Position numbers and translations under genes: made by a program
Assembly (NCBI GenBank): GCA_902702965.1
Contig: CACRXP010000008.1
Location: 2,663,093-2,727,092, forward strand
Direction: 5' to 3'
DNA from: Spirometra erinaceieuropaei
Lineage: Eukaryota; Platyhelminthes; Cestoda; Diphyllobothriidea; Diphyllobothriidae
DNA length: 64,000 nt
Notes under the pieces: model-generated
The model's database searches: none
What the model was told of the DNA's origin: nothing
Seen by the model: only the letters and a program-made list of their open reading frames with translations
Shown here: in pieces, positions 46,875-60,700 of the stretch
Position numbering within the stretch: the stretch's first letter is position 1
Layout of the letters: each line of letters starts with the position of its first letter

Positions 46875-47350
46875 CCTCATTAGAATAATATTCCAGAGAA
46901 AGACAAGCATGACTGGAATGGCCAATTCTGGCTTGCCAGCCGTCGTCAGCCAGTAATACTCAATCCCGAAGTGTGGCACATCCGGGGCTCGAACTCGCGA
47001 CCTGTTAGTTAGAAGTCCAGTGCCTCTAACCACTGAGCCACGGGTTCGTTGTCCTGTCGGATGGGATCAAGTATATACAATGGTAGAGGGACCCTCACCG
47101 ATCATTTTACGGGCACCCCCCCCCCCTTTGTGCCTCGGAACTCATTCTGGAGCAGTCGGTTATTCCGCCTATATCACTAGTCGCTGTGAAGCTGCTGACT
47201 AGGCTCGAGACAGAGTCCCAAGGAAGACGGTACGAGTGAGCTCTGTAGCGCAATCAGCGAGGTCCCCTCTACCATTGTATAGCCCTGATCGCTACCGACG
47301 GGAAAACGAGCCCGTAGATCAGTGGGTAGGACACTGGACTTAAAGCCAAA
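46875..47350. repeat. two SINE S1 copies in inverted arrangement
   Basis: The first (46875-47140) reads on the minus strand, with a clear A box and B box at 46985-47045. The second (about 47150-47350) reads on the plus strand, with a tRNA-like head near 47310-47375. They are joined near 47140-47160. Confidence 0.65.
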
Positions 47351-47389
47351 CGGTTGCGAAACCTGGGGTTGGACGTGAATGTGGAAAAA

Positions 47390-48042
47390 AGAGTACAATT
47401 AAGTTTTAAGAAAGTTTTCTAATTGCCGAATAATTTGGAGCCTGAACATTCGTAGCGATAGCGCTTAGTGATTTCATTCTACAAGGTGCATACGTTCCGC
47501 GTAAAGAAAATAACATATTTTTCTATACCTTTTAAAAGATACCATACAGAGTCCATAAAATTTTGCAATGGATGCGGACTATGCTGTACATTTCATGAGG
47601 AGCTGTGGTAAACGTCCAGGTACGATGCTATGTGAATGGACATCGCGCGATCATAAAAAATCTCATAGTTAGAAACTTTTTTAAAGCCTGATTATACTCC
47701 TTCCTTGAGTATAAAATATAAAGAAGACGTGATGCTCTATTAATTGACTGAAAGAAAGCATATTTTTGTCTATGGTTTCTATAAGATAAATTTGAATTTG
47801 CAAGACTATCGGAAATCAATGGCAAGAATCCATGCTACATACGTAGTCATTTTTTACCGAGTACGGTTTCTACAGGAGACTGAAAAGCAGTGCATTCAAA
47901 AGCCGACATCCCGGCGAGTCGGAAATATTATAGGATTATGCCGCAAGATAATCAGTATCACAACGCCAACTAATTAATCCTTCCTAATCGAAAACACATC
48001 TCAGATTTTCAGCCAACATTTCATGAGATCGGTCACTCACTG
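47390..48042. mobile_element. palindromic DNA element P2, left-truncated
   Basis: The right end GAGATCGGTCACTCACTG is followed by TA. The left arm is cut within the element near 47390, where the inverted SINE pair ends. Confidence 0.75.
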
Positions 48043-48366
48043 TATGTATTTTGGATTGATGCAGTTGCTCTACATGGACCGTCTAACTGTCACGGCAAAA
48101 TGTACCACTACTGGTTTTTCTCTCCAAGAACTGGCTGGTTTTTCGTCCAGATGAGAAATATACGGCACTTCTACTAATCAGGGCTTTGGAAATAAACTCC
48201 ATCTTTGCCTTTTGTCTGAAGTAAGAATTAAGCACGTTGTATGCATTCTGGTAGGGCAGTCTCATAAGTCCCATTCGGTTACTCTTCCCCATCCTACTGC
48301 ACTCTGTTTGCGGCGTCGACTATTTCGAACCTCCTTACAGTTCCGAATTTTTTTTCTCGACTTCAG

Positions 48367-48725
48367 TAATTTGACAGTCATTCGTCAGCTTAAACCTCTC
48401 CTGGGACTCGAAGCATCTCTGCAACAATTAGACAGAGCTCCTGCAGAGCACCCTGTGGAGAAATCCGCCGAAAACAAGATGATTTCGGGTGAGGAGGTGG
48501 AGGTAGAAAAGCGCGCCAGGCAGATCTTCCTTGCCTGCGCCAGGGCGTACTCCAAGCAGGGGGATCTGGAGGGTGTCATTACGGTCAGTGATCTGCCCGA
48601 TTTGCTGAGGCAAGTAGATCCGGCTCTGCTGAGTATGGACGAGAAGCAGCAACAGGAACTGTTTCGTAGGTTGGATGCGAACCAGGACGGAGCAATCACG
48701 CTGGCTGAACTCACATCAGCCCTGA
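48367..48725 (+). CDS. EF-hand gene, first recognised exon
   Basis: Open through an acceptor-like polypyrimidine tract at 48350-48366. The ATG at 48479 has a good context (AAGATGA). It ends with CTGA before donor GTAAGT at 48726 (phase 1). Confidence 0.75.
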
Positions 48726-51700
48726 GTAAGTGTGCTGTGGGAAGACATTGTTTTTTTCTGCTCTGTCTATTGCTGGAGGAGACTAAGGAGTCCTTCCCTT
48801 AAAACTGTTGTGAGTTGACCTTCTATTTTTGTTCCCAGTTTTTTTAGAAGATACAAGATGCGCGAACTGCTACTAAAACAACCATTGCTTTGGGAATGTG
48901 AAAAAATTTATTTCGCAGATTTTTGAGCGAGGTTCTTCAAGTCCTCCTCGTCAGGTTTATGGCTTTTGCGCTGAACAATCAATTTCTTAAATGTGCTTAA
49001 AATCATTACCTGTCCATTGATTATGCCAATAAGCTATTGCTGTGTGCTATCGGTCTGTTTTGATTGGTTGCCTTATTTTCCGTTTTTCCTCGAAATCTAC
49101 TCAGTATGTCGATTGTTGTGTGAATTATTCGAGCATACAACCTCAAAGATGGGCAGGCACAAACAATGTGAGCTCTACCTCAATTAAATGCGTGCCTTGT
49201 GTTTAGGCTATAGTCTGCTCCCTGGGAGAGGTGATCACACATCTTTACTGACAGTTTGTATTCATGAATATGTGTGGGCACAGATTTGGTAGTTCGACCA
49301 CAACATTCTGCACCGCGGTCGTCGCTTGAAATATCTTGGGAGGCTTCCTTTATGCTCAAATGGCTAAATCTATCCTTAGCTGGGTGCGTAATGTAGCCGC
49401 AGGCCTAGGTTCCACTTTTGCGTCCCCTCAAGCATTCTTCCGCGAGTCCAGGTGCACATTTCACGCAAGGAAGCTTTCTCTGCTATCTGATTTGGGCTTC
49501 CAACAATAACTACTTAATTACCTTACTTGCTACCCGTGCTGACGTGATGAATCTCTAGGGCACCCAATGAGGAAAATGATTTCAACGGGCAATCTCATTC
49601 TTCTCAAGAATTTTCATTTTCAGAGCACTGTGTTTTTTGCTTCATTAATTAGGTTGTTGACAGCACACCACTTATATTCTGCTCGAAAATAATGTTTTTC
49701 TCAGCCTCTTTATTCCTTAAGGAGCCTAAAGCAAGGAGTGTTGTAGTAGTGTACAATACACGAACTGCTTTTGGCCCGAATAACTTTAGGGAAAGGGTGT
49801 AGTATATACAGTCTTCAAGTGCAGTTGTACGTAGCCTCCTCTCTTTAATGACCAACAAATACCATTGCGATGGGATCTACACGTTGAAAAACGTCAGGAA
49901 AAAGTCCAAAGATGACAATTATTTCCCTCCTTTCACACCAAACGTTGTCTATATCTAGTACGGGAAATGAATTTTTGACCTACAGAATTATTGGGGACTT
50001 GTTTTTTGCCTGTCGATAATGAATGGACTGATGGTACTCGCTGTTCTCTGCGTGTGTACGTGACATTGCTTTGATGCAACTTCACAGACTTCTCTCATTC
50101 ACATCTTTGGACGTCCCCTGCTGGCTCAGTGCAGCCGCTGCGGGCTGCAAAACTCACGGAACGTCGACCAAAATCACTTAAAGTGTCTTCAGGTAAAATA
50201 AAACCACTTAGGTGATGCTGCAACGCCGATAATTTTGGGATGTAATATCTATTTTTCTGATAGATCTGGACGCGACACAGTTTCATAGGCAAAACGATCA
50301 GCAATTATATGATCCCACCCAAGGTGGTCATTTTTGGCAAGCATTCCTATGGGTGCAATGAAATGATTATTGATGTACTTCTCATTGTGTCTTCCAAAAA
50401 GGATAAATTGAAGTCGTTCAGGTCGGTCTTTACATGCGAGCAATCAGTTTGAGGAGCATGTTCGTTGCACATTAGATGACAGTTCGCTGGCAGAGGTTTG
50501 CAGCCGTCCTCAACCACCATCACCACCACCACCACCACCACCACCACCACCACCACCACCACCACCACCACCACCACCACCACCACGGCGCCATCTATCC
50601 CCCTTTTTTGCTGAAATTGAACGCGTGTACGCGCGCTCTGTTGTCTCAAGGTCACTCTGCTGTATGGCGGACGTTCGCGCTGTAAAGGCGCTTCACTTAA
50701 TCTGAAGCATGTTTATCTGCAGCCAATCGATAAACGCATTCGTGTCCATGCCTCATGTGAGGCAGCGCATGTTTACTCGGGGACAAAGCACTCAATATCA
50801 TTCTCACAAACCGATGTTTAGCAACCAACCACGGAGACGCCGTCTCAGTGTGATCACAAACCGACAACGGTGTCAAGCTGCCAGAGACGACGACAAGGGG
50901 TCGGCACAGAATAAAGTCCCCCTCCTGGTCCTTCTCGATTTCTCTCTGCCAACTGGGACTAAGCGTTCATTGTATTTTTTAGTGTAGGCCTGCCGTTTTA
51001 GCCAATGCTGGTCTCTACAAGGATTAAGGACTAAAGTTTGTGTGTGTGTGAGAGAGAGAGAGAGAGACCCGCTGTTGAGGCATCGCTGATCAATGATGAC
51101 CAATAAATGAATAATGCTGTTCTGACACTTTTGTCTTTTTCAACAACAGTTCTTAATTCTAATTTTGTGAACGGCCCCCATCAATGCAACCTATCTCCCC
51201 TTAACTTACGCCGGTATGCTTGCTGGCCCGCGCTGCCAACTCATTGCGAATGCCGCAAAAAAATCTATCAGGACAGGCCATCAAAAATCGGACAGTTTCT
51301 ATTTTCACTTCTTTCTACTTAGAATGGAGTAGTGTTTGTGAAAATGAGCACCCAGCTGGTGAAATTCGATGTAGTACACCATCATTTGTGCACACAGAGT
51401 CCATTTGTTTAATTTTTCCTCCTCCCTCTCTCCTGTGTGGTCGATGTTCCCGATGTGCGATTCTCACGGATTTGCACCCAAGTTTCCACGATCTCGAAAA
51501 TCCGGCTTCGCAATAAAGAAACTCGATTTCGATTACCTGTCGAATGTAATGGGGCAGTCTCTCACACCATACTGCTTTGCTCAGCCAAAACACAGAAGTC
51601 CACTAGCACTAAAACTGTCCCCTGCATTCGGAAAAGCATAAGCATAACCGCATCTTCCCGGACATTCAGTTCACAAGGGAAGAAGAGCATGCCGAACAGC

Positions 51701-54700
51701 TGCCTTTCCTTTACGTTCTCGTCACACGCACACCCAACGGCGAACTCGGCATCACGGTGTACAGAAAGACGATTAACACGACTCGGATTCTCAACTACCA
51801 TAGTAACCACCCAATGGCGCATAAACTCAGCTGTGTTAGGTCACTCTTCCAACGGGTAAAAACGCACTGAAGTGAGCCAGAGGGACGAGTACGAGAACTT
51901 TGGCATCTTCGAGACCAAATGGCAAGGAATGGATACCCGAACAACTTCGTCAGCCGCCGCCTCCACAAGCACAAACGGAGGAGAGCCGCCAACACTCTGG
52001 CACCCTCTACCATATATAAAGAACGTGTCCGAAGCGATGTAACGTATCGCTGGAGAGCTCGGCGTGGGTATCACTCACCGTCCGACAGCGACCATGCGCA
52101 ACAAAATCATGCTAGTGAAGGACCGACTAGACGTGGGAGAACAATCGAGTGTCGTTTATCAGATCCCATGTCGGGACTGCCCTCACCACTACACACGACA
52201 GACCAGACAACGACTTAGCTCACGAATAACGGAACATAAACGGGCGGTCCGGATAGGCGACCCCCGGTCTCAGGTCGCCACTCACACCCTGGAGGAAGGC
52301 CACGAATTCAACTTCGCCAGCACACGGATAGTAGCGCGGGCCAGCAACAAGACAGAGCGAGAACTGTTGGAGGCCTGGGTGTCTGACACCAACTCTATCA
52401 ACAGACAGGTTTACATAACCCCCCCCCCCCTGCTATCACGCGCTCCGCATCCGCGTCCAAGAGGCGAGATCCAATTTCCAGCCAAGGGTGCACGCAGTCA
52501 CGCCACCGTGAGACGGCGTGGGACTCAGCTTATCGCGAATACCACTTTCTGCACTCATACCCCTCCCTTCATGGCTTGAGTACAAAAACTGTTCATTTGA
52601 TGCCGCATTGTCACAGTCTCTGACGCTGGCCTCCTGTACGAGACCGAAAGCTCAGAATAATACACCTACTATTCCAGAGATCCTTTGTTCATCTTCTTTA
52701 CAATAAGCTGGTATATTCGGTCTCGATCAGATATTTCCCTAATCTGTACATTAATCCGAACTTTCCGAATGCTCAGTCACTCAGTGACTTTCCTGGTCCA
52801 ATCATAAGGTCATATTTCGCCCTCGGTACAGAAAGAGTAAAGTTCACGAAGATGTGTCATAATCCTGGGGAAAATCATAACAAGAGTGTGGTAGATGGCT
52901 GGTGGATTTTGTTTGGCGCACTCGAACCGTGTCTGCTCTACGGAGAGCTGAACGGTTTGTGGTCTGTAGGCAGAAGGCTAACTAAATTCCACCCCCTCCC
53001 CTGCCTAGTGGCCAACTGAATTGGTCAGCCGCCGTACGATAAGTCTATTTCGGAGGCGGCGGAAGGACCAGACGTGATCCACCGCTATTCTCGTTTGTAT
53101 TACGATGTCGTGCCCGTCAGTCCGTCGGTGAATGCAAAAGACCTAAACACGCACTGCTTCGGCAAATGTCTTCAAGAAGTGTTTTATTTTGAACGTTTTA
53201 ACAAACCCGTAGTGGACAATCTGCCTTTATGGCCAATCGATTGAAAACGCTTAAAAGTAAGTATTCAGCGATATTTTAAGGTGAATCTGAAACTCAACGT
53301 AATCCACGACAAAAGAAAAGTGCGTGTTAATTTAGCATAAGAAAAGTTCTCTTTGTGTACACAAAATCGTATTATACGAGTACACGTGCCAATTCTATTG
53401 AATTTGTCCGGCACTGACTAGCCTGGCAACATGTGATCTTATAAATACTTTTATTCCTAATATGTCCCTATTGGCGAAGTTGAGCAAAATTCTGCTTGGC
53501 TTAGTGAACTGAGTCTCAGTTAACGTAAAAACGGAAAACATGTAGCAAATTCTCAAGAACCGTTTTGGAATCTATACACAGAATGTAGGTTGTTGGCAAA
53601 CCGTCCTACCTGACATTACACTAGTCCTTAAAAGGTATTTTAATGTAGTCTTTTAAAAAACACTCTTTTTAAGCGTTATGCTATTTGCGCGGTCATATTT
53701 ACTAAGCATATTGAGTGGACAGACAAGCAGTACTTCTAAAACCAAAATTGGCTCAAGTACAACCGCTTTTTTGCGTTTTCAAAATTGTCCACATTTCTGG
53801 AAAACTTGGTACTTCTAAAGGAGTTAACATTGCCTCCAACTGCAGCTTTTTAATTTCATTAGAAACTAACAGCGAACTTGTAGTGGATCAGTATATTTAA
53901 GGTCTATAGGCTCAGACTTCAGTTTTTACAGTGGGTGAACGATCTCATGAAATGTTGGCCAAAATTCTGAAACGCGTTTTGGAGTAGGAAGGATTACTTA
54001 GGTGGTTGTAACATTGAATATCTTGCGGCATAATCCTATAATATTTCGGATTCGGTAGGATGTTGGCTTTTGAATGCACTTCTTTTCTATCTCCTGTAGA
54101 AACCGTACTCGGGAAAAGTGGCTACCTAGGTAGCATGTATATTTCATACTGACTTTCGATGGTCTTATAAATTATAATGTATTTAATAGAAACCACAAAC
54201 AAAAATCGGCTTTCCTTCACGCGTTTAATAGAAAAACACGTCAACTTCATATTTTATACTCGAAGAAAGAATATAATAAGGTTTTAAAAAAGTTTCTAAT
54301 TATGAGATTTTTAAGACCGCATAAAAAAGAATATCTTTTTTAAAAGGCATAGAAGAATATTTGGTTTCCTTTACGCGGAGTGCATGCACTCTGTAGACTG
54401 AAATCAATTAGCGCTAGTGCAACGACTGATCAGGCTCCACATTATTCGGCAATCAGAAGACTTTTTTAAAACCTAATTACACTCCTTTTTCGAGTATAAA
54501 ATACAAAGATGACGTGGTTCTCTATCAGACGACTGAAAGAAAACATATTTTGTTTGTGGTTTCTATTAAATATATTTGAATTTGCAAGACCAACGAAAAT
54601 CGATGGGAAAAATGCATGCTACCTAGATAGCCACTTTTCCCGAGTACGGTTTCTACAGGAGATTGAAAAGCAATGTACTCAAAAGCTGACATCGTACCGA

Positions 54701-57700
54701 GTCCGAAATATTATAGAATTATGCCGCAAGATATTCAATGTTACAACCACCTAAGTAATCCTTCCTAATCGAAAACGCGTTTCAGACTTTTGGCCAGCAT
54801 TTTATGAGATCGGTCACTCACTCTGTGCATGAATATTTGGGCCGAAGCCCACAAACTACAGCGAATAACCGCGTAATATTTTTTAATTGCCGACAGGCAG
54901 CTAATGGTATACTTCAGGACAAGGTGGTTCCATACTCGCAGCATTGTTGCTAGCCAAAAACCCATACACTCGTGTTCTGCCGATAGTCTACCGCTGTATG
55001 GCACAGCTGTGAGGGGTTCGACTCGTCGGTGGAGTAACTACAAGAAAGCAGACGCGGCATGCTGGGGGACCCATTGACGAGCTGAACCCCTCGCAGCTGT
55101 GCCAAGCAGCGACAGAATATCGGCAAAACATGCGTATTTGGGTTTTTGGTTAGTACCTGTGCTGTTAGTATGGAACCACTTACCCTGGAACTACCTCTGA
55201 TATTTCATTCACGTTTTTAATTCCTTTAAAATTTTTAGTATTTACCAATGTGCACATTAGGTTCACCCATCTCTACCGGTTTGCGAGTGATTAGCAATAA
55301 TTCGTAAATTCCGACACCTTTAATCAGATTGGTCACATACTGTGTGTCATCTATCTCTGTCACCTATGGCTGATAGAGTTTAAAGACACTTGTGAACGAC
55401 GTTCACCGATCTTGCTTTATCGGAGGCCTGCGTTTAAGGTGAAAATCGTTGATATTTTTTCTTCTTAAGAACTTGACAGGGGAGACAGTTCCTGCAGTTG
55501 GTAAAAGCCATTGCTTTTTTTCACCAACATCTTTAAGAAAAACATATTTCTGGTCTTAGGGATAAGCCAAAAATTCTGTAATTCTTTGAGATACGTCCTT
55601 CATGTTCACGCTAATGTCCATGAAATTCTCTTTTTTAGGTTCTTTTTGTACCGCACATCCGGAGACTGAGGAACAACCAGCTACTAATACTTCTGTAGGC
55701 GAGGATGATGTTCACGCTGCTGATGCTGCTGCCGCCGAGGAGACGCCGTTTGCAGACAGGCTGCGGTCCAGATCACGGATCATGTCAATGGTTCTAAATG
55801 CAAGACTTTCTCAAGAGATGTGAGTTCGCCAGATATCGTGAGGATACACTGCCTCTATGGTGGTCAGGACGACTTTGAACTGCCTCCTGAAATTCAGGCT
55901 TATACAACAGCTATTTACACTAGATGGGCTAACTCATGAAATGTAAACCGAAATTCCAAAATGTATTTTCGTTTAGAAAGGATTAATTAAGTAGGGCTGT
56001 AAAACTAATCAACATTCAATATAATTGTATAATATTTTAGTCATCTCAGGATGTCGGCTTTCGAATGAACTTCTTTTCGGCTGCAAAAGGAACCACTTCA
56101 GTAGCACGCAGTTTTCTCATTGATTTTCTATGCCCTTGGAAATTCACTTATATTTCATAGAAAACATGTATAAAAACATTCATTCTTTTGCTCTTTTGGT
56201 TGGAAATTTTGACTTCCTCCAATTCTATGCTCAAAGAACGGGTATAATAAGGTCTTTATAAAGTTTACAATTGTGATATTTTTTAATACCGCGAAATGGC
56301 CGTTCATGAAACGTCATGTCTCTGCATGAGGCTTGTAAAGTTAACAATATGGCTCAAATTCACCCCTAAATGTTATGGACCCCATATGGTCTCCTCTTAA
56401 TGTCGTAGAGAATGTATGGTTTTCCGTACGTGGAAAACATACGGTCTATAGTTTGGAAACCCTAAATGCGGGTGTAACGTCAGGTCGGGTTCAAAATTAT
56501 TTGGGAATTAGAAATTTTTTGAAAACCCAATCGTACCCTTCCTTCAGGTAAAAAATTGAAAGAAGACCTATCATTCTACCAAATGAGCAAAAGAGTGAAT
56601 ATTTTGATGCATGTTTTCTATGAAATATAATTATATTTTTAAGGGCGTCGCAAAATAATGAGAAAATTGTATGCTATTTAAGTAGTTTTTTTTTACAGAA
56701 TGTAGTTTTTGCATGCAGCCGGAAAGAGTTTCGTTTGAAAGCCGTCATCCTGAAGTAACTGCCTTCTTATAGAATTATGCTGAATGTTGATTAGTTTTAC
56801 AGCCCAACTTAATTCATCTTTTCGAAACGAAAATGCATTTCGGAATTTCGGTTGACATCTCTTCAGTTAGCCCACCTACTGTACTTTGGTTGGGTAAACT
56901 TCTGCGTTTGGTAGTCGACTGCTGAAATGATATTTTCGACGGACAGGTTGCCATATTTATTTTCTCGGATTACAGTGATTCAGTCGGTACGTGGATGTCT
57001 ACTCTGAAAGGCGTGCAGTCGCAAGTATGATCGCCTCACTAATTCTGTAAGTGGCAGTGCACGTCATGCAGCCGTAGAAAAGGAAAACGTAGTAACTTTA
57101 TACGACTATATAATGAGGAGAACTTCTTGTATGCATGAGGCACAATATTTAAGTATAATGACGCATGGCTATATAAGCAACCTTCACTACTTACACGACT
57201 AAGGGCTTATAAGGACATGCGTAGATCAGAAATCTACGTGTTCACAATGGATGTCAGTATTAGGGTTAGCGCTCCTGATGCCATGCTCGCAGGTATCATG
57301 AACGACACTCAACGCGGCGGTTGGAGTGGTATCGCGTGTTGTCGCTTTAAGTGAGGGGGGAGGTGTACAATATGGACCGGGAATTTGTCCCTGAGAGGGA
57401 GTGAGCGTAATTATATCCCCCCCCCCCCCAACCGCTTGCAGAAATAAAACCTGAAGGTGCAAATTTTGACCATTGAAAAAATACGCCCATTAGAGGGGGA
57501 ATGCAGCGTCCACTGCTCCACCTACCAGGTGCACGCATATCGATCGACTACTCAATAGTTCTTGAGGACAGGACAGGACCAATGTTCTGGTTTACTGACC
57601 GTTCTCCTGAGCCTATCGCAAAAAATTCATGACATAAAAGGGTTTTTAGTAGGCTCTCATGCGAACCCTCCAAAGTGTGCTACGCACCGCGGCCTTTGCG

Positions 57701-60700
57701 TATCTAGCCCCAAGCATGCTGTGCCTGACATCGAAACCCCGGCAAAACAGCTTTGAAACTGAAATGTTATTTTCATCGTAGGTTCAAAATGTGAAATACC
57801 AATTGTACGCACGGTTAACATGCTTGTCCATAATGGTTTAGTAGGCTAGACACCCGAAGTGAACTCTGGTCGTTTGGTATTCCCTTCATCCCCAAAGCAC
57901 ATGCTCTCTAACTGAGTAAGCTACAAGTTTTCTGCGGTTGTTTTAATTCACAAAATTCCTTTTGCCGATGATTTTAAGTCCCAGTGGGTATCGAAGAAGC
58001 ACCTATTGTCCTGGAGATAGAGAGGGAGAGGAAGGTTTGGCTGAATGCGATATATCTTCATTTCCATTCTGTGTAACGGACCAACGAAGTATTTATTCCT
58101 GCCAGTCAGAAAAAGCAACGATACCGACAAATTTCGTAATATTTTGAAACTCGGGTAATGAGCAGAGTGCCTCCCATCGAACGTCAAGTAATTTTTGTCG
58201 CAATTCAGATCGCCCAGCAGGTAATATTGCGCACGTGGCCTCCGGTAGGAATTTTGGCGTCGTGTGGCCGCCCCGAAGACCAGTATTCCTAACTCACTTG
58301 TCCATGTATCTCGAATGCATTCTGCTACGAAATTAAAATGTGCGAGCAGCCGGGATGTGAAAATTCAGCCGTAATAAGATCAAATCTATGTGAGACCTGA
58401 GCGACGCGTTTGCTTGTGTAAAGTATTTTGTTGCAATATGTTTTACATACTGTTTTCTACGAATTAAGCTCCGTGACATGGATTCTGCCAAATGGTGGGT
58501 TGCCTTATTGTCGGGCAGCAAACACTGAGGCGTGTGTACAGTCGTTAAATCCTGAGTAAACGAGCAACACTTAAAATCATTTTTCACTACAAAGCAAACT
58601 TAGTTTTCTTTTGCTAAAAGCAGTTTAAGAGGATGGTTTTGGAGGGCATCGCCTACTGCCTTCAGACGAACTAGTTTAGAAGCTGGTGGCACTTATCTAA
58701 ACACAGATGTTGGAGAAGTAATATAGGAGGCTCAAATTGACAAAACGCGACCAAATTCACGAAAGATCCCCTACAATCCTGAAGTCGATCTAAATGCTGA
58801 TAAAAAACATAAAAGAGTATCGAAAATGGCATGGGCTTGCCCAAAATCGGCAAATTTTGGTGAAAATCAGAAACATCACACCGTAAACAGTCGTGTTTTT
58901 GAATTGACCGTGATTCAGTTAATCGGACCGAAGGTTATTACACTTTACGTCTTACCCGGAGAAGTCGCAGAGATAAAAGCTTTCGTAAGGTTACCGATGA
59001 AGGGGTTGGATTCTAGATGAATCTTGAGGATAATTGGCAAACCCAATCATCCCGAGGTATATTTTTTCATCATTCCGGTGACCGAATATGCTTTTTGATA
59101 TCTTGAAAACAATGAGGACATTCATATTTTGGATATGCTGCCTTGTGCAGGGAGAAAAATCGATTCTCAAGGTCACTAAGGTGACGTTTGCGAAATTCTG
59201 CCATTTATATTAGTGTCCTCTTCTGGCGAAATACGCATGTAAACGCAGGTTGGGCGCACCCTGTCAACGAGTGTACAAAATCGCCTGGATAGAATAGAAC
59301 GCCCATTCTCACTGGAAATGCACCTTCTTCACTTAATCAAATAATCTTATATGCTTTCTGCCCGAGAATAGATTTCTTACCTTCTGCGTCCTCCTAATTT
59401 ATAAAAACCACAGTCAGGCTAATGGCCGGAGATATTATGGATGCTACGTGAATGATATATTCACGATTACACCTGAACAAAACGATGTTTCAGTTTTACT
59501 AGATGATGTCAATCCGGCGCACCCATCAATCAAATTTACTCTGGAAGAAGAGAAATCCGGATCGCTCCCCTTTCTGGATGTACTTTTAAGCAGAAGGCCT
59601 GACGGTAGCATTCGACGTAGCGTCTATCATAAGAAGACGTGGTCCGTGCAATACACCAATTTTGGGAGTTTCGTATCGCTAAACGTGAAGCGCAATTTAG
59701 TCCGTTGTCTAACACAAAAAGTAAAGAGTATCTGCTTGGTGGATGGTATTGAGGAGGAACTTACGATTTTCGAAAATCTCTTTTGCCAGAACGGGTACCC
59801 CAATCGATTCGTTGCCAAGTACATGACCGAAGGACCCACCAAAACTCCCGACGCTGACGGCAGAAAAAAAGAAGCTTTTCATCAGAGTCCCGTTTCAAGG
59901 GGACGCGCCAAGCGAACTTCTAAGAAGGCGCTTAACTCAAGCTGTATCACGCACCTTCCCAGCAGCTGACGCCCGTGTACTCTTCTCTACTAGTCCCATC
60001 CTACGCGGAGAGGGCAAGGACAAACTCCCAGCCGAGACCACTTTTATGTGTATTTACTCCTTCACCTGCTCCTGTGGGGCAGAATATATTGGTCGCACGC
60101 GTCGGCGTTTGTCCAAAGGAATAAAAGAACACTTTCCTGAATGGTTAGGAAAGGGTCAAATAAAGAACGCCAACAGCTCTATCCTCGCACGCATGGTAGA
60201 CACAGATCACTGTGTAGATGCCGGACAGGCATTCCGAGTGATTTAGAAAGTCCCGTCAAGTTATCCAAAATCACTTGGACAGCGTCTGTTGGCAACGGCA
60301 GAGGCGGCTGCAATCAGGACATATAAACCAGTTTTATGCGCACAAAAGAGCATCGTACAGGCCCCACAGTTACCATGTTTCAATGCCACCATGCCAGCCA
60401 CCCGTCCCAGTGCCCGCCATCCCCTTCTCCCCCCCTGACACTGACGGTAATTTTGTTTTTCATCTCACCCACCCAGACACTCCTCCCCTCAAACCCCAGC
60501 TACAGAAAACTTCTGCTTGCCCACATTTTCTGTTTAATCACTTTGATTGCATTAGAATTGTATAGGCCTGATGAGGATTTCTCTAAAGCTTAAGTTTGCT
60601 CGTCAAATTATCTTTTAAAAAACCACAGCGTCCAAAGTAATAGCCTTTGATGATGTTCATTTAGATCAAGCGGCTGAGTTTCATCCTTTTCGTCAAAAAG

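Larger units (their letters stand above)
48726..55638 (+). other. EF-hand gene intron (6.9 kb)
   Basis: It contains an ACC microsatellite, a PLE remnant, a P2 palindrome and an F3 foldback. Between 48800-50510 and 52600-53920 nothing was recognised. A decayed PLE-end-like CUGACGA motif lies on the minus strand near 48945. Confidence 0.7.

Noticed and set aside
48925..48960. Hammerhead core on the minus strand
   Set aside because: CUGACGA and a GAGG/CCUC stem are visible, but GAAA is absent at the needed place.
50476..50685. Poly-histidine or poly-valine protein
   Set aside because: Translation of an ACC microsatellite; no conserved flanks.
60563..60600. Hammerhead core at the end of the 59.4-kb PLE
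   Set aside because: CTGATGA is present, but the stem II and the GAAA box are broken, so only a relic can be claimed.
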